Notes under the pieces: generated by a model
The model's input: only the letters and a program-made list of their open reading frames with translations
Databases searched by the model: none
What the model was told of the DNA's origin: nothing
Shown: positions 8,883-17,872 of the stretch, piece after piece
Layout of the letters: each line of letters begins with the position of its first letter
How positions within the stretch are numbered: the first letter of the stretch is position 1
Source of the DNA: Sphingomonas glaciei
GTDB taxonomy: Bacteria > Pseudomonadota > Alphaproteobacteria > Sphingomonadales > Sphingomonadaceae
Assembly (NCBI RefSeq): GCF_023380025.1
Contig: NZ_CP097253.1
Coordinates: 1,860,001-1,924,000, forward strand
DNA: 64,000 nt
Reading direction: 5' to 3'
Translations under genes and position numbers: made by a program

Positions 8883-11356
8883 GCGCCGGCCTCAGGCTCG
8901 GCCGCCGCGACCTGACGCATGGGGTCGGCGGCCTGTGGCTGCTGCTGGCCTGCCTGACCATCGCAGTCGCGGGGCTGTCGGCGGTGACCAGCCTGTCGAG
9001 CGCCATTCAATCGACTATCGAGGGCCAGGCCCGCGAACTGCTTGGCGGTGACCTGGCGTTGAGTGTCGCGCAGCGTAGCGCGTCGCCGGAGGAGCGCGCG
9101 GCCATCACCCGGCTCGGCACGGTGCGCGAAAGCGTGACATTGCGCAGTACCGCGCAGGTCGGCGGCCAGACCGCGCTGGTCGACCTGTCCGGGGTGGACC
9201 AGGGCTGGCCGGCAGCCGGGCGGGTTAATCTGTCGTCCGGGCGGCTGCCGTCTGCCGCCGGCGAGGCCGCGATCGGGCGCGAGCTTGCCGAGCGTTTCTC
9301 GCTGGGCATCGGGAGCGCGCTTCGCATGGGGTACGCCGATTACCGGGTCAGCGGGATCATCGACAAATTGCCCGCTCCGTCGGGCTTCGCGCTTGCACCG
9401 CCGGTGCTGGTCAGCCGCGCCGGGTTGGACGCCTCGCGGCTGGTCCAGCCCGGAAGCCTCTATACCAGCAGCTACCGCGTAGCGCTCGCCCCCGGGGCCT
9501 CGTCGGACGGTATTGGCAGCAGCTTCCAGAAGCGCTTTCCCGAAGGCGGCTGGCGGGTCACCGACAAGAGCGAAGCCGCGTCCGGCACCCGCCGTTTCAC
9601 CGAGCGCGCCGGGCAGATGCTGCTGCTGATCGCACTCGGCGCGCTGGGAATCGGCAGCATCGGCATCGCTTCGGCCGCCAGCGCCTTTGCCGCCTCGCGC
9701 CGGTCGACCATCGCCATCCTCAAGGTCCACGGCGCCCGCACCCGCGATCTGGCGCTGATGCTTGGCACCAGCGTCACCCTGCTTGCCCTGGTCGCGATCG
9801 TGCTCGGGACGCTGGTCGGCGCCACCGTGCCCGCGATCGTCGGCCGTGCCGCCGCCGACCTCCTGCCGGTCGCCCCCGACCCCAGCCCGCAATGGGGCGC
9901 GCTCGGCCAATCGGCGTTGTTCGGGCTGCTGGTCACCCTCGCCGCGGCGTGGGTCCCGCTGGCACGTGCGGCGCGAGCCCGTCCGGCCGCCGTCCTGCGG
10001 GGCGATGTCGGGGAAGGCGGCGCCGACAAGCGCGACCTCCTCGTCCCCCTGCTCGCCGCGGCTGCAGTCGCGGCGTTGGCGGTATTCACGTCGGGCAACC
10101 GGGCGGTCACCGCCGCCACCCACACCGGCGGGGTCGCCCTCGCCTTCCTGTTCGCCGGAGCGGGCAAGTTGCTCGCGCTGGCCGCCCGCCGCCTCGGGAG
10201 CCGCGGCGGTCCGGTCATCCGGCTGGGCCTCGCCGCGCTCCACCGCCCCGGCGCCGCCACCGTCCGCCTCAGCGTCGCACTAGGCCTGGGGCTTGCCTTG
10301 CTCGTGGCGCTGGCCGGAATCGGCGGTAGCGTCCGCGCCGAGCTTGCCGGCAACATCCCGGCCAAGGCCCCGGCCCTGTTCATGCTCGACATCCCAGCGG
10401 CCGAGGAAGCCCGCTTCCGATCGCTTGCCGCCCGGACCCTGCCGGGCGCCGACCTGCGGCTGGTGCCCTCGCTCCGCGGGCCGGTGACCGCGCTCAACGG
10501 CCAGCCGGTGTCGGCGCTCAAGGCCATTCCCGAAGGCGCCTGGATCCTCCGCGGCGACCGCGGCCTGACCTTCGCCCGCGAGCTTCCGGAAGCGAATCAG
10601 GTGGTCGAGGGCAAGTGGTGGCCGGCCGATTATGCCGGACCGCCGCTGGTCAGCCTCGACATCGAGGCGGCGCGGGCGCTGAACCTCAAGATCGGCGACA
10701 GCATGACCATCGCGGTGCTGGGAACCCCGATCGAGGCGCGCATCGCCAGCTTCCGCACCATCGACTGGCGCAGCCTGGGGTTCAACTTCGCGATCATCTT
10801 CGCGCCCGGCACGCTGGAGCAGGCGCCCTACACGCTGATGGCGACCGCCTCGGCCGAGCGTGGGACCTCGACCCTTGGCTTCGAACGCGCGCTGGCCGCG
10901 GGGCTGCCGATGGTCAGCACCATCCGCGTCAGCGACGTGGTGGCGCAGGTCTCCACCATCCTCGAAGGGCTCGACAATGCGATCCGCCTGGCGACCCTGG
11001 TTGCGATCGTGATCGGGGTGACGGTGCTGGCCGGCGCGGTTGCCGCCACCCGCCGTACCCGGACCCGCGAAAGCGTGCTGCTGAAGCTGGTCGGCGCCAC
11101 CCGCGTGCAGGTTCTGGCGGCGCAGGGGATCGAGTTTGCGGCGATGGCCGGGGGAATCGTCACCCTCGCTTTCGTCACCGGCACGGCGGCGGCCTACGGG
11201 GTGGTCACCTGGCTGTTCGAGTTGCCATTCCTGCCCGACTGGCCAAGCCTCCTCGCCTTGCCCCTGGCCGGCATGGCGGTAGCGGTGCTGACCGCTCTGG
11301 CGGCGGCGTGGCCCGCCCTTCGCGCCCGTCCTGCGAGCGCGCTTCGGACCATCTGA
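8879..11356 (+). CDS. ybbP: ABC transporter permease with two FtsX domains, YbbP-like
   Basis: Inner-membrane partner of the preceding ATPase. The 825 residues have an N-terminal helix (LWLLLACLTIAVAGLSAV), a periplasmic MacB-like region, a first membrane block near residues 245-365, a middle block near 385-480, a second periplasmic domain, and a C-terminal block with the FtsX hallmark RTRTRESVLLKLVGATR. Such systems usually do mechanical work on envelope lipids or proteins rather than pump small solutes; the actual substrate is unknown. Confidence 0.88.
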   Translation: MSAGLRLGRRDLTHGVGGLWLLLACLTIAVAGLSAVTSLSSAIQSTIEGQARELLGGDLALSVAQRSASPEERAAITRLGTVRESVTLRSTAQVGGQTALVDLSGVDQGWPAAGRVNLSSGRLPSAAGEAAIGRELAERFSLGIGSALRMGYADYRVSGIIDKLPAPSGFALAPPVLVSRAGLDASRLVQPGSLYTSSYRVALAPGASSDGIGSSFQKRFPEGGWRVTDKSEAASGTRRFTERAGQMLLLIALGALGIGSIGIASAASAFAASRRSTIAILKVHGARTRDLALMLGTSVTLLALVAIVLGTLVGATVPAIVGRAAADLLPVAPDPSPQWGALGQSALFGLLVTLAAAWVPLARAARARPAAVLRGDVGEGGADKRDLLVPLLAAAAVAALAVFTSGNRAVTAATHTGGVALAFLFAGAGKLLALAARRLGSRGGPVIRLGLAALHRPGAATVRLSVALGLGLALLVALAGIGGSVRAELAGNIPAKAPALFMLDIPAAEEARFRSLAARTLPGADLRLVPSLRGPVTALNGQPVSALKAIPEGAWILRGDRGLTFARELPEANQVVEGKWWPADYAGPPLVSLDIEAARALNLKIGDSMTIAVLGTPIEARIASFRTIDWRSLGFNFAIIFAPGTLEQAPYTLMATASAERGTSTLGFERALAAGLPMVSTIRVSDVVAQVSTILEGLDNAIRLATLVAIVIGVTVLAGAVAATRRTRTRESVLLKLVGATRVQVLAAQGIEFAAMAGGIVTLAFVTGTAAAYGVVTWLFELPFLPDWPSLLALPLAGMAVAVLTALAAAWPALRARPASALRTI

Positions 11357-11383
11357 TCCGGCGCTAGACCGCTCCGATCAAAC

Positions 11384-11409
11384 GGAACCTTCGCCGCCGC
11401 ATCGCCGTT
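11384..11409 (+). promoter_or_regulatory. EcfG-type (general stress) promoter
   Basis: GGAAC at 11384-11388 and CGTT at 11406-11409, 17 bases apart: the -35/-10 pattern of the alphaproteobacterial general-stress sigma factor EcfG. The downstream ATG at 11437 is 27 bases after the -10, a normal distance. Confidence 0.65.
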
Positions 11410-11436
11410 ATGCCGGGCTGAAAGGATTGCCTGATC

Positions 11437-11697
11437 ATGACCAATTTCCCGACCCTCGGAGAGCTGGGCCTGAAGCACGACCCCAAGGGGCGCGGCTACC
11501 ATGCAGTCTATCGCGAGCATGAGGTGAATCACTGCCCCGGCTGCGGCCGGACCCACTGGCTGATCGGCCGCGTTTCGGCGGAATGCGCGTTCTGCGCAAC
11601 GGCCTTGCCGCTCGCCGAAGCCAGCACCCGCCACCACAACGGCCCTGCGGTGATCCAGCATCGCAACCGGAATCACGGACACGCCTGGGCGGCGTAA
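11437..11697 (+). CDS. Small zinc-ribbon-like protein of unknown function
   Basis: 86 residues. Two Cys pairs, CPGCGRTHW and CAFC, separated by about 16 residues, suggest a zinc ribbon; the C-terminal tail is rich in His and Asn (STRHHNGPAVIQHRNRNHGH). AAAGGA precedes the ATG. It is the only gene behind the EcfG-type promoter just upstream, so it is probably a general-stress protein. No enzymatic motif is visible, and I do not recognise a named family. Confidence 0.75.
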   Translation: MTNFPTLGELGLKHDPKGRGYHAVYREHEVNHCPGCGRTHWLIGRVSAECAFCATALPLAEASTRHHNGPAVIQHRNRNHGHAWAA

Positions 11698-11764
11698 CCC
11701 CACGTCCTCACCGGCACGACAGGAACGGGGCGCAGCTTGCCGCCGCGCCGCCGGATGGGGACGA

Positions 11765-12655
11765 CTAACGCGAGGATGAAGGCGCCGGTGTCCGTCTGAC
11801 GGGCACCGGCGCATTGCATAGGTCGACACCGCCGGCCGGAATATTGAAGAACGCGTCCCGGCGATTGGCCCGCGCCCGGACGTAGGCCGAGAAGGTCGCG
11901 CTGTCGGTCTTCATCACCTGGAAGCGCGGCCGTTCCGCCGCCGGCAGTGCCGAGGCGAGCCGGATATTCGCGATCAGCCGTGCCACCGTTCCCGCCTTGT
12001 AGATCCCCAGCGCCTCGGTCCCGCGAGGAAGCGCCGACATCTGCTCCATCCCCTCGACCACGCGTCCGACCAGCGCGATGTTGCGGTCGAGGTGGCGCGG
12101 GGCATGGCCGATCACCGCATACAGCTCGCCGCCCATGCCGGTGTCGGGTGCCATGTCGCGGCCGACCCCGACCATCCCGTAGCAATGGGTCAGGTTGCCG
12201 CGGCCGGTCGCCGGGTTCCAGGCGAACGGCCAGCCCTGGGCGTGGCCGACCCGCGGCGCATAGGCGTCGGAATAGCCGAGCGGGCGGATCGTCAGGCCCC
12301 TCACCGCCCGGTCATATTCGGCCGGCGGCTTCTTGACGACCGTCGCGGGGATTGGCGGGCCGCCCTCGTTGACGCCCCATTGGGTGACGTAATTGTCCTG
12401 CACCCGGTAGATGCTCGACCCGCGCCAGTAGCCGGCAGCCGCCAGCGCGCGGATGTTGGCGACGTGGACCGGGGCAAAGGCCGGGGCGAGCTCGATGATC
12501 GTCCGCGCGCCCCCCTGATAGTCGATCACCAGCAGGTCGTCAGGACTGACCTCGCTCCACGCTGCGGCGGGCGCCTGAGCGACGATCTCGGACGGAGTCA
12601 GCGGCTTGGCGGCGGGGGCCTGGGCGGCGGCGGCTAGGGCGAGGAGGATGCTCAT
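11765..12655 (-). CDS. Peptidyl-prolyl cis-trans isomerase, cyclophilin type, exported
   Basis: Cyclophilin-like prolyl isomerase, presumably periplasmic. A short hydrophobic leader (MSILLALAAAAQAPAA) precedes a domain with YWRGSSIYRVQDNYVTQWG (the substrate-binding Phe/Arg region of cyclophilins in divergent form), then LTHCYGMVGVGRD and ELYAVIGHAPRHLDRNIALVG. At 296 residues it is longer than the minimal domain, with an insert between the first and second halves. It overlaps nothing and is divergent from purT. Confidence 0.82.
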   Translation of the reverse strand: MSILLALAAAAQAPAAKPLTPSEIVAQAPAAAWSEVSPDDLLVIDYQGGARTIIELAPAFAPVHVANIRALAAAGYWRGSSIYRVQDNYVTQWGVNEGGPPIPATVVKKPPAEYDRAVRGLTIRPLGYSDAYAPRVGHAQGWPFAWNPATGRGNLTHCYGMVGVGRDMAPDTGMGGELYAVIGHAPRHLDRNIALVGRVVEGMEQMSALPRGTEALGIYKAGTVARLIANIRLASALPAAERPRFQVMKTDSATFSAYVRARANRRDAFFNIPAGGVDLCNAPVPVRRTPAPSSSR

Positions 12656-12702
12656 GGAGCCAGCCTATCGCGTCATGCGCGCTTGCGGTAGGCACTTGTC
12701 CC

Positions 12703-13881
12703 ATGTTCCTTGCCAAGCTCATGCTGCTGGGGTCGGGCGAGCTCGGCCGCGAATTCGCGATCGCCGCCAAGCGTATCGGCTGCGAAGTCGTCGCCTGTGA
12801 TCGCTACCCGCAAGCCCCCGCCATGCAGGTCGCCGATGCGTTCGAGGTCTTCACCATGCTCGACGGCACGGCGCTGCGGGCGGCGGTCGAAAAGCACCGC
12901 CCCGACTTCATCGTGCCCGAGATCGAGGCGATCGACACCGCGACGCTGGCGGCGTTGGAGAGCGAGGGCTGGCACGTGGTGCCGTCCGCGAAGGCAGCGC
13001 AGCTGACCATGAACCGCGACGGCATCCGCCGCTTCGCTGCCGAGGACCTGGGGCTCACCACCAGCCGCTATCGCTTCGCCGAGACCGAGGAGGAGGCGCT
13101 GGCCGCGGCCGAGGCAGTCGGGCTGCCCTGCGTGATCAAGCCGGTGATGTCCTCGTCGGGCAAGGGCCAAAGCACCGCCACCACCGAAGCCGAGGTCCGC
13201 ACCGCCTTCGCCTATGCGATCAACAAGATGCGCGGCGATCGGCCGATGGCGATCGTCGAGGAATTCATCCGCTTCGACAGCGAAATCACCCTGCTGACGG
13301 TTGCCGCCGCCGACGGGATCCACTTCTGCGCGCCGATCGGCCATCGCCAGGAAGCCGGCGATTATCGCGAAAGCTGGCAGCCGGCGGCGCTTGATCCAGC
13401 GGTGCTCGAGGACGCCCAGCGGCAGGCGGCGACGATCGTGCAGGCGCTTGGCGGACGCGGGCTGTTCGGGGTCGAGTTCTTCATCGCCGGCGACCGCGCG
13501 ATCTTCTCCGAACTGAGCCCGCGCCCGCACGATACCGGCATGGTCACGCTTATCGGCCAGGACCCTAACGAATTCGAGCTTCACTTGCGCGCCATCCTCG
13601 GCCTGCCGATCGGTCCCATCTTCCAGCGTGGGCCGAGCGCCTCCGCAGTGATCCTCGCCGACCGGCAAAGCCGCCGCTTCCGCTTCCAGGGGGTCGCCGA
13701 AGCGCTGGCGACAGGAGCCGTGGAAACCCCGGTCGACCTTCGACTGTTCGGTAAACCGGAAACCCTTCCGGGTCGGCGCATGGGCGTCGCACTGGCGAGG
13801 GCGGCGAATGTCGAGGACGCAGTGGGCGGCGCCAAGGCCGCCGCGGCGAGAGTGACCATCGCCTATGACGAGGAGAAGTGA
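12703..13881 (+). CDS. purT: Formate-dependent phosphoribosylglycinamide formyltransferase
   Basis: ATP-grasp enzyme that makes formyl-GAR from GAR, formate and ATP, the folate-independent route of purine step 3. 392 residues, the usual length. GSGELGREFAIAAKRIG near the N terminus, CVIKPVMSSSGKGQS for ATP binding near 144, and ELSPRPHDTGMVTL near 268 are typical PurT segments. The purE-purK pair of the same pathway is at 34129-35654. The lipoprotein gene 3' of it starts 2 bases after its stop and is probably cotranscribed. Confidence 0.95.
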   Translation: MFLAKLMLLGSGELGREFAIAAKRIGCEVVACDRYPQAPAMQVADAFEVFTMLDGTALRAAVEKHRPDFIVPEIEAIDTATLAALESEGWHVVPSAKAAQLTMNRDGIRRFAAEDLGLTTSRYRFAETEEEALAAAEAVGLPCVIKPVMSSSGKGQSTATTEAEVRTAFAYAINKMRGDRPMAIVEEFIRFDSEITLLTVAAADGIHFCAPIGHRQEAGDYRESWQPAALDPAVLEDAQRQAATIVQALGGRGLFGVEFFIAGDRAIFSELSPRPHDTGMVTLIGQDPNEFELHLRAILGLPIGPIFQRGPSASAVILADRQSRRFRFQGVAEALATGAVETPVDLRLFGKPETLPGRRMGVALARAANVEDAVGGAKAAAARVTIAYDEEK

Positions 13882-13883
13882 GA

Positions 13884-14294
13884 ATGCGTCTGCTGCTTGT
13901 CGCCCTGCCGGCCCTGCTGCTCACCGCCTGCGGGGGGAGCGGAAGCGAGCAAGCCGCGACCAAACAGCCCGAGATCGCCGTCCGCAGCGAGGAGCAGAAT
14001 GCGCTCCACCAGCTCGACGAGATGAACCGCAACATCGCGCTCAAGCGCGCGATTCTTGCAAGCGGCCTGCGCTGCCGGCGGGTCGAGCGATCCGGCTACG
14101 TCACCGAATATAAGAAACTGTCGATGTGGTCGGCGGACTGCGACGACAAGCGCAGCTGGGGGATCTTCGTCGGGCCCGACGGCACCGCGCAGGTCCGGCC
14201 GTGCAGCGACAATCAGCGTTTCCAGCTACCCGAATGCAAGATTGCCGACGATCCGACCGGGCGCACGGCACGCGGGATCGCCAAGACGTCCTGA
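13884..14294 (+). CDS. Putative lipoprotein of unknown function
   Basis: 136 residues starting MRLLLVALPALLLTACGG: a lipoprotein signal peptide with lipobox LTAC. The rest is soluble and holds several Cys (GLRCRRVERSGYV, SADCDDKR, VRPCSDN, LPECKIAD), so disulfides are likely in the periplasm. The ATG at 13884 has AGGAGA 7 bases upstream; a GTG two codons earlier is less suitable. Directly behind purT, but no functional link is evident. Confidence 0.78.
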   Translation: MRLLLVALPALLLTACGGSGSEQAATKQPEIAVRSEEQNALHQLDEMNRNIALKRAILASGLRCRRVERSGYVTEYKKLSMWSADCDDKRSWGIFVGPDGTAQVRPCSDNQRFQLPECKIADDPTGRTARGIAKTS

Positions 14295-14324
14295 GTTCAG
14301 CCAGCGGCGCTGACCCTCAGCGGG

Positions 14325-14609
14325 TCAGTCGCAGCGGCGGCTTTCCTTGAACTCGCCGTTGGCGGTCTTTTCGCGGACGACGATGCAATTGCCCTGCTTG
14401 GATTCCTCGCGCCAGCCGCCACCGGGGCTGGCGACGCGGTTGCCGGGCTTGGGCACGCGCTGACCGTTGCAGATCATGTAGTTCATGCCCGGCGGCGAGA
14501 CGCAGCCCTGGCCGGTCGACTGGGTGGACGCCGCACCCGGCACAGCGGCAAGACTGAGCCCAACCGCGGCAATCGCGGTGGCAATGGTGGCAGGCACGAA
14601 CACGCGCAT
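14325..14609 (-). CDS. Small exported protein of unknown function
   Basis: 94 residues from the ATG at 14609, which has AGGAG 8 bases before it. A signal peptide (MRVFVPATIATAIAAVGLS) precedes a short mature part with four Cys (GQGCVSPPG, YMICNGQRV, QGNCIVV, SRRCD), suggesting two disulfides in the periplasm. Convergent with the lipoprotein gene. No family recognised. Confidence 0.7.
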   Translation of the reverse strand: MRVFVPATIATAIAAVGLSLAAVPGAASTQSTGQGCVSPPGMNYMICNGQRVPKPGNRVASPGGGWREESKQGNCIVVREKTANGEFKESRRCD

Positions 14610-14694
14610 CGAATCGGCTCCTATGAGAAGCCTATTTAGTGCAAAGGACATGAACCGTAGATGACGACGGACCGCCCTATCCTGACGATGAAGC

Positions 14695-14719
14695 GAACCG
14701 TCCCGTTCGGGTACGGTTC
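14695..14719 (-). terminator. Weak hairpin after rpmJ
   Basis: GAACCG and CGGTTC pair with an inner CCC/GGG and a GTTC loop, with its near arm 8 bases past the rpmJ stop on the minus strand. No clear T-tract follows, so it may be a processing or 3'-end stabilising hairpin rather than a terminator. Confidence 0.35.
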
Positions 14720-14726
14720 AGCGGGC

Positions 14727-14852
14727 TCAGCCCTGCCGCGCCTTGAAGCGACGGTTCGTCTTGTTGATGACGTAGGTCCGGCCACGACGACGGATCACGC
14801 GGCAATCCCGGTGACGATCCTTGAGGCTCTTGAGCGAATTGCGAATCTTCAT
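14727..14852 (-). CDS. rpmJ: 50S ribosomal protein L36
   Basis: 41 residues beginning [20 protein letters not shown] and ending NRRFKARQG, with the very basic [10 protein letters not shown] core typical of the 41-residue L36 of alphaproteobacteria. The zinc-binding Cys/His set of the shorter L36 type is reduced: only one Cys is present. Separate transcription unit upstream of the small exported protein gene. Confidence 0.93.
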   Translation of the reverse strand: MKIRNSLKSLKDRHRDCRVIRRRGRTYVINKTNRRFKARQG

Positions 14853-14919
14853 GGCGGGTGGACCCGTCTCTCTAAAATCTGGTTGTCAGCTGACGCCCTT
14901 CGGGCTTCGGCCAGCGCCC

Positions 14920-15201
14920 CTATGGGAGGGGCGGCTTCGAGTCAAGTTTCGCATCCCATTTCACCGGCTTTACACCGAGCGCTAGGGCGATCCTGAAGCC
15001 GATCCACGAACCGGCAGCGACGGAGAGCACCATGGCCAGGGTCCGTCCGCGGCTTGATCGGGCAATCAACCAGTCGAGCGACCAGCGCCGCGCCGCCCAT
15101 TCGACGACGATATCCAGGGTGAAGATGATCACCAGGCAGAGCAGGACGACCAGCAACAGGTCCTTCCAGTCGAGGACCGCCGGTTCCTGCCCCTCCTTCA
15201 T
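14920..15201 (-). CDS. Small inner-membrane protein of unknown function
   Basis: 93 residues with two hydrophobic segments: DLLLVVLLCLVIIFTLDIVV (about 13-32) and AMVLSVAAGSWIGFRIALAL (about 56-75). The ATG lies 3 bases after the stop of the M28 peptidase gene, so it is probably cotranscribed with it. No domain recognised. Confidence 0.7.
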   Translation of the reverse strand: MKEGQEPAVLDWKDLLLVVLLCLVIIFTLDIVVEWAARRWSLDWLIARSSRGRTLAMVLSVAAGSWIGFRIALALGVKPVKWDAKLDSKPPLP

Positions 15202-15204
15202 CGG

Positions 15205-16830
15205 TTAGCGCGAAAGCCTTGGCTGGCCGGCGCCAAAGGTCCGCCCGAAATAGCTGTCGGCATACCAGCGCGGGCGCTCGGGCGCGTCGGCCAGCCGGCG
15301 GGCGATCCGATAGTTGAGCTCGCCGAAGCGCGCTGCCGCCTCCCAGTCGATCCCTTGCCCGACTTCGTCGCAGGGATGGTGATAACAGCCGCCGAGGAAC
15401 TTCTTCCACTGCGCCTCGCCGCCATTGGCATAGCCGGTCATCAGGAACACGCTCGGCACCCCGCGGGTGACGAAGCGATAATGGTCGGAGCGAGTGAACA
15501 GGCCCTGTTCCGGCATCGGGTCGGCCGTGGTGCTGACCTGCATCGCCCGCCCGGCTTCGTCGACCGCCTTGACGATGTTGCTATGCTCGGCCCCGAAGGC
15601 GATGACGTCGCGGAAGGGGTAGAGCAGCAGCGGCATGTCGAGATTCACCAGCGCGGCGATACGCGGCAGCGGAACGGTCGGGTTGGTCGCGAAATAGTCG
15701 GCGCCGGTCAAACCCACTTCCTCGCCGGTCACCGCCAGGAACAAGAGGCTACGCTTGGGCGCCTGGCCCGACGCGGCGAACGATCGCGCGGTCTCCAGCA
15801 AGGTCGACACGCCGCTGGCATTGTCGAGCGCGCCGTTGTTGATCGCGTCTTCGCCCGGCTTGGCACCCTTGCGTACGCCGATGTGATCGAGGTGACCCAT
15901 CAGGGCGACATATTCCCCGGACAGCTTCGGGTCGGTGCCGGGAAGAACGGCGACCACGTTGGGGCTGGTGAAGTCCTCCCATTTGCTGGTCGCGTCCACG
16001 CGCAGCTGTCCGTTCAGCGCGAAGCCCTTGGGCTGTCTCCCGGCCGCGGCCTCGGCCTGCGTGGCGGCCAGAGTCTGGCGGGCACCGGCGAACAAACGCT
16101 CCGCGGTCGCCTTGGTGAAGCTCATGCGCAGCAACGGGGCGGCCCGGCCCTGCCCGGATCCGCCCTTGCCTTCGGCCCAATTGGTCAACGGGCGCGCAGC
16201 GCTCGCCGTCAGCGGGCCCCAATTGCCGAGCGGATTAGCGGGGATCTCGACATAGCCGACCGCACCGCGAGCGGCGGCGGTCTGCGGCTTCACCTGGCCG
16301 AGGTGCGCAGACACGTCGCTGCGCAGCCCCTTGGGGGTGCCGCTGAACGCCACCACGATCTTGCCCCTGGCGTTGACGCCGCGATAATCGTCGATGCCCA
16401 GCACCGGATCGGAAATGCCGTAGCCGACGAACACCAGTCCGGCGTTCACCTTCATGTTCCGGGTGACCAGGTTCGGCCGTACCGTGACGTCGGCGCCGTG
16501 GGTCAGCGGCATCGAGCCGCCCCGGCTGGTAAAGCCAATGGTCGGCACACCATCCAGCGTCGCCCGCCGGTAGGGCACCTGCTGGTACCAGCTGCCTTTT
16601 TCCCCGCCGGGCTTCAGGCCAAGCGCCTGCAGCTGGCTGACAACATAGCTCGCCGCAATTACATGGCCGCGGCTGCCGGTGTCGCGGCCTTCAAGGAGAT
16701 CGCTGGAGAGGAAGGTGACATGCGCCCGCACCCGCTCGGCGGCGGAGGTCGGCGGAAGGGTGGTGGAGGGCTGGGCTGCGCCGATCAGCGCGAAAGCGAG
16801 CGGCAGGACGGCGAAGGTGATGGAGCGCAA
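15205..16830 (-). CDS. M28 family metallopeptidase, exported
   Basis: Zinc aminopeptidase-type enzyme in the periplasm or outside the cell. Signal peptide MRSITFAVLPLAFALIGAA, a PA-like inserted domain in the first half, then a full M28 site: GHLDHIG (His), NNGALDNASG (Asp), TGEEVGLTG (Glu pair), VNLDMP (Asp) and RSDHYRF (His). Length 541 fits the PA-containing M28 enzymes. It sits 10 bases after galE on the same strand, so a short operon is likely without an obvious shared function. Confidence 0.88.
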   Translation of the reverse strand: MRSITFAVLPLAFALIGAAQPSTTLPPTSAAERVRAHVTFLSSDLLEGRDTGSRGHVIAASYVVSQLQALGLKPGGEKGSWYQQVPYRRATLDGVPTIGFTSRGGSMPLTHGADVTVRPNLVTRNMKVNAGLVFVGYGISDPVLGIDDYRGVNARGKIVVAFSGTPKGLRSDVSAHLGQVKPQTAAARGAVGYVEIPANPLGNWGPLTASAARPLTNWAEGKGGSGQGRAAPLLRMSFTKATAERLFAGARQTLAATQAEAAAGRQPKGFALNGQLRVDATSKWEDFTSPNVVAVLPGTDPKLSGEYVALMGHLDHIGVRKGAKPGEDAINNGALDNASGVSTLLETARSFAASGQAPKRSLLFLAVTGEEVGLTGADYFATNPTVPLPRIAALVNLDMPLLLYPFRDVIAFGAEHSNIVKAVDEAGRAMQVSTTADPMPEQGLFTRSDHYRFVTRGVPSVFLMTGYANGGEAQWKKFLGGCYHHPCDEVGQGIDWEAAARFGELNYRIARRLADAPERPRWYADSYFGRTFGAGQPRLSR

Positions 16831-16840
16831 CGATGGTTCC

Positions 16841-17830
16841 TCAGCTGGCGAGGCGACGCTCCCATTCGAGCGCGCTCCGGACGATGGTCGCGGTATCGGC
16901 GAAGCGCGGGGTCCAGCCGAGCCGTTCGACCAACCGGCGGTTGGAGGCGACCAGTTGCGGCGGATCGCCGGCGCGGCGTTCGCCCATCACGCGCGCCACC
17001 GGGCTGCCATTCACCGCGTCCAGCGCGTCGAGCATCTCCAGCACCGAGGTGCCGCGCCCATAGCCGCAGTTGAGGGTAAAGCTTTCCGACGGGCTGTCGA
17101 TCAGGGCCTCCAGCGCCAGCACGTGGGCGGCAGCGAGGTCGGAGACGTGGATATAGTCGCGGATGCAGGTGCCGTCGGGGGTCGGATAGTCGGTCCCGAA
17201 CACGTCGACATGGCTGCGCTTGCCGACCGCCGCCTCGCAGGCGACCTTGAGCAAGTGGGTTGCGCCCTTGCTGGCCTGGCCCGAGCGGCCCTGCGGATCG
17301 GCGCCGGCGACGTTGAAATAGCGCAGCGCGCCATAGTTGAAGGCGCCGGTGGCCGCGATGTCGCGCAGCATCTGCTCGGTCATCAGCTTGGACCATCCGT
17401 AGGGGTTGATCGGGCGGGTCGGGTTGTCCTCGTCGAGCGGCACCGTCTCGGGCGCGCCATAGGTGGCGGCGGTCGAGGAGAACAGGATGTGCTTGATGCC
17501 CGCCTTCATCGCCGCGCCGATCAGGGCGTGGCTGGCGACGGTGTTGTTGCGGTAGTAATAATGCGGGTCGGTGACGCTGTCGGGGACCACGATCGAACCC
17601 GCGAAATGCATGATCGCGGCGATCGGGTGAACGGCGAACAGGTCGGCCATGGCGGCCGCGTCGCCGACGTCGACCTCGACCAGCGGCACGCCGTCGGGAA
17701 TGGCCTCGCGGCGGCCGTTGGAGAGATTGTCGGCGACCACCACCGGCCAGCCGGCGTCGTGGAGGGCAAGGACGGCGTGGCTGCCGATGTAGCCGGCACC
17801 GCCGGTGACGAGAATGGTGGGCTTGCTCAT
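16841..17830 (-). CDS. galE: UDP-glucose 4-epimerase
   Basis: NAD-dependent short-chain dehydrogenase that interconverts UDP-glucose and UDP-galactose for polysaccharide precursors. 329 residues. GGAGYIGSHAVLAL near residue 10 is the Rossmann NAD motif, SSTAATYGAPE carries the catalytic Ser/Thr, and NPYGWSKLMTEQ the YxxxK pair. RDYIHVSDLAAAHV and FTLNCGYGRGTSVLE are typical GalE segments. Confidence 0.94.
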   Translation of the reverse strand: MSKPTILVTGGAGYIGSHAVLALHDAGWPVVVADNLSNGRREAIPDGVPLVEVDVGDAAAMADLFAVHPIAAIMHFAGSIVVPDSVTDPHYYYRNNTVASHALIGAAMKAGIKHILFSSTAATYGAPETVPLDEDNPTRPINPYGWSKLMTEQMLRDIAATGAFNYGALRYFNVAGADPQGRSGQASKGATHLLKVACEAAVGKRSHVDVFGTDYPTPDGTCIRDYIHVSDLAAAHVLALEALIDSPSESFTLNCGYGRGTSVLEMLDALDAVNGSPVARVMGERRAGDPPQLVASNRRLVERLGWTPRFADTATIVRSALEWERRLAS

Positions 17831-17872
17831 TCCATGCCGCTAGCGGGACGGTAGACCCATGGAAAGCCTAGG

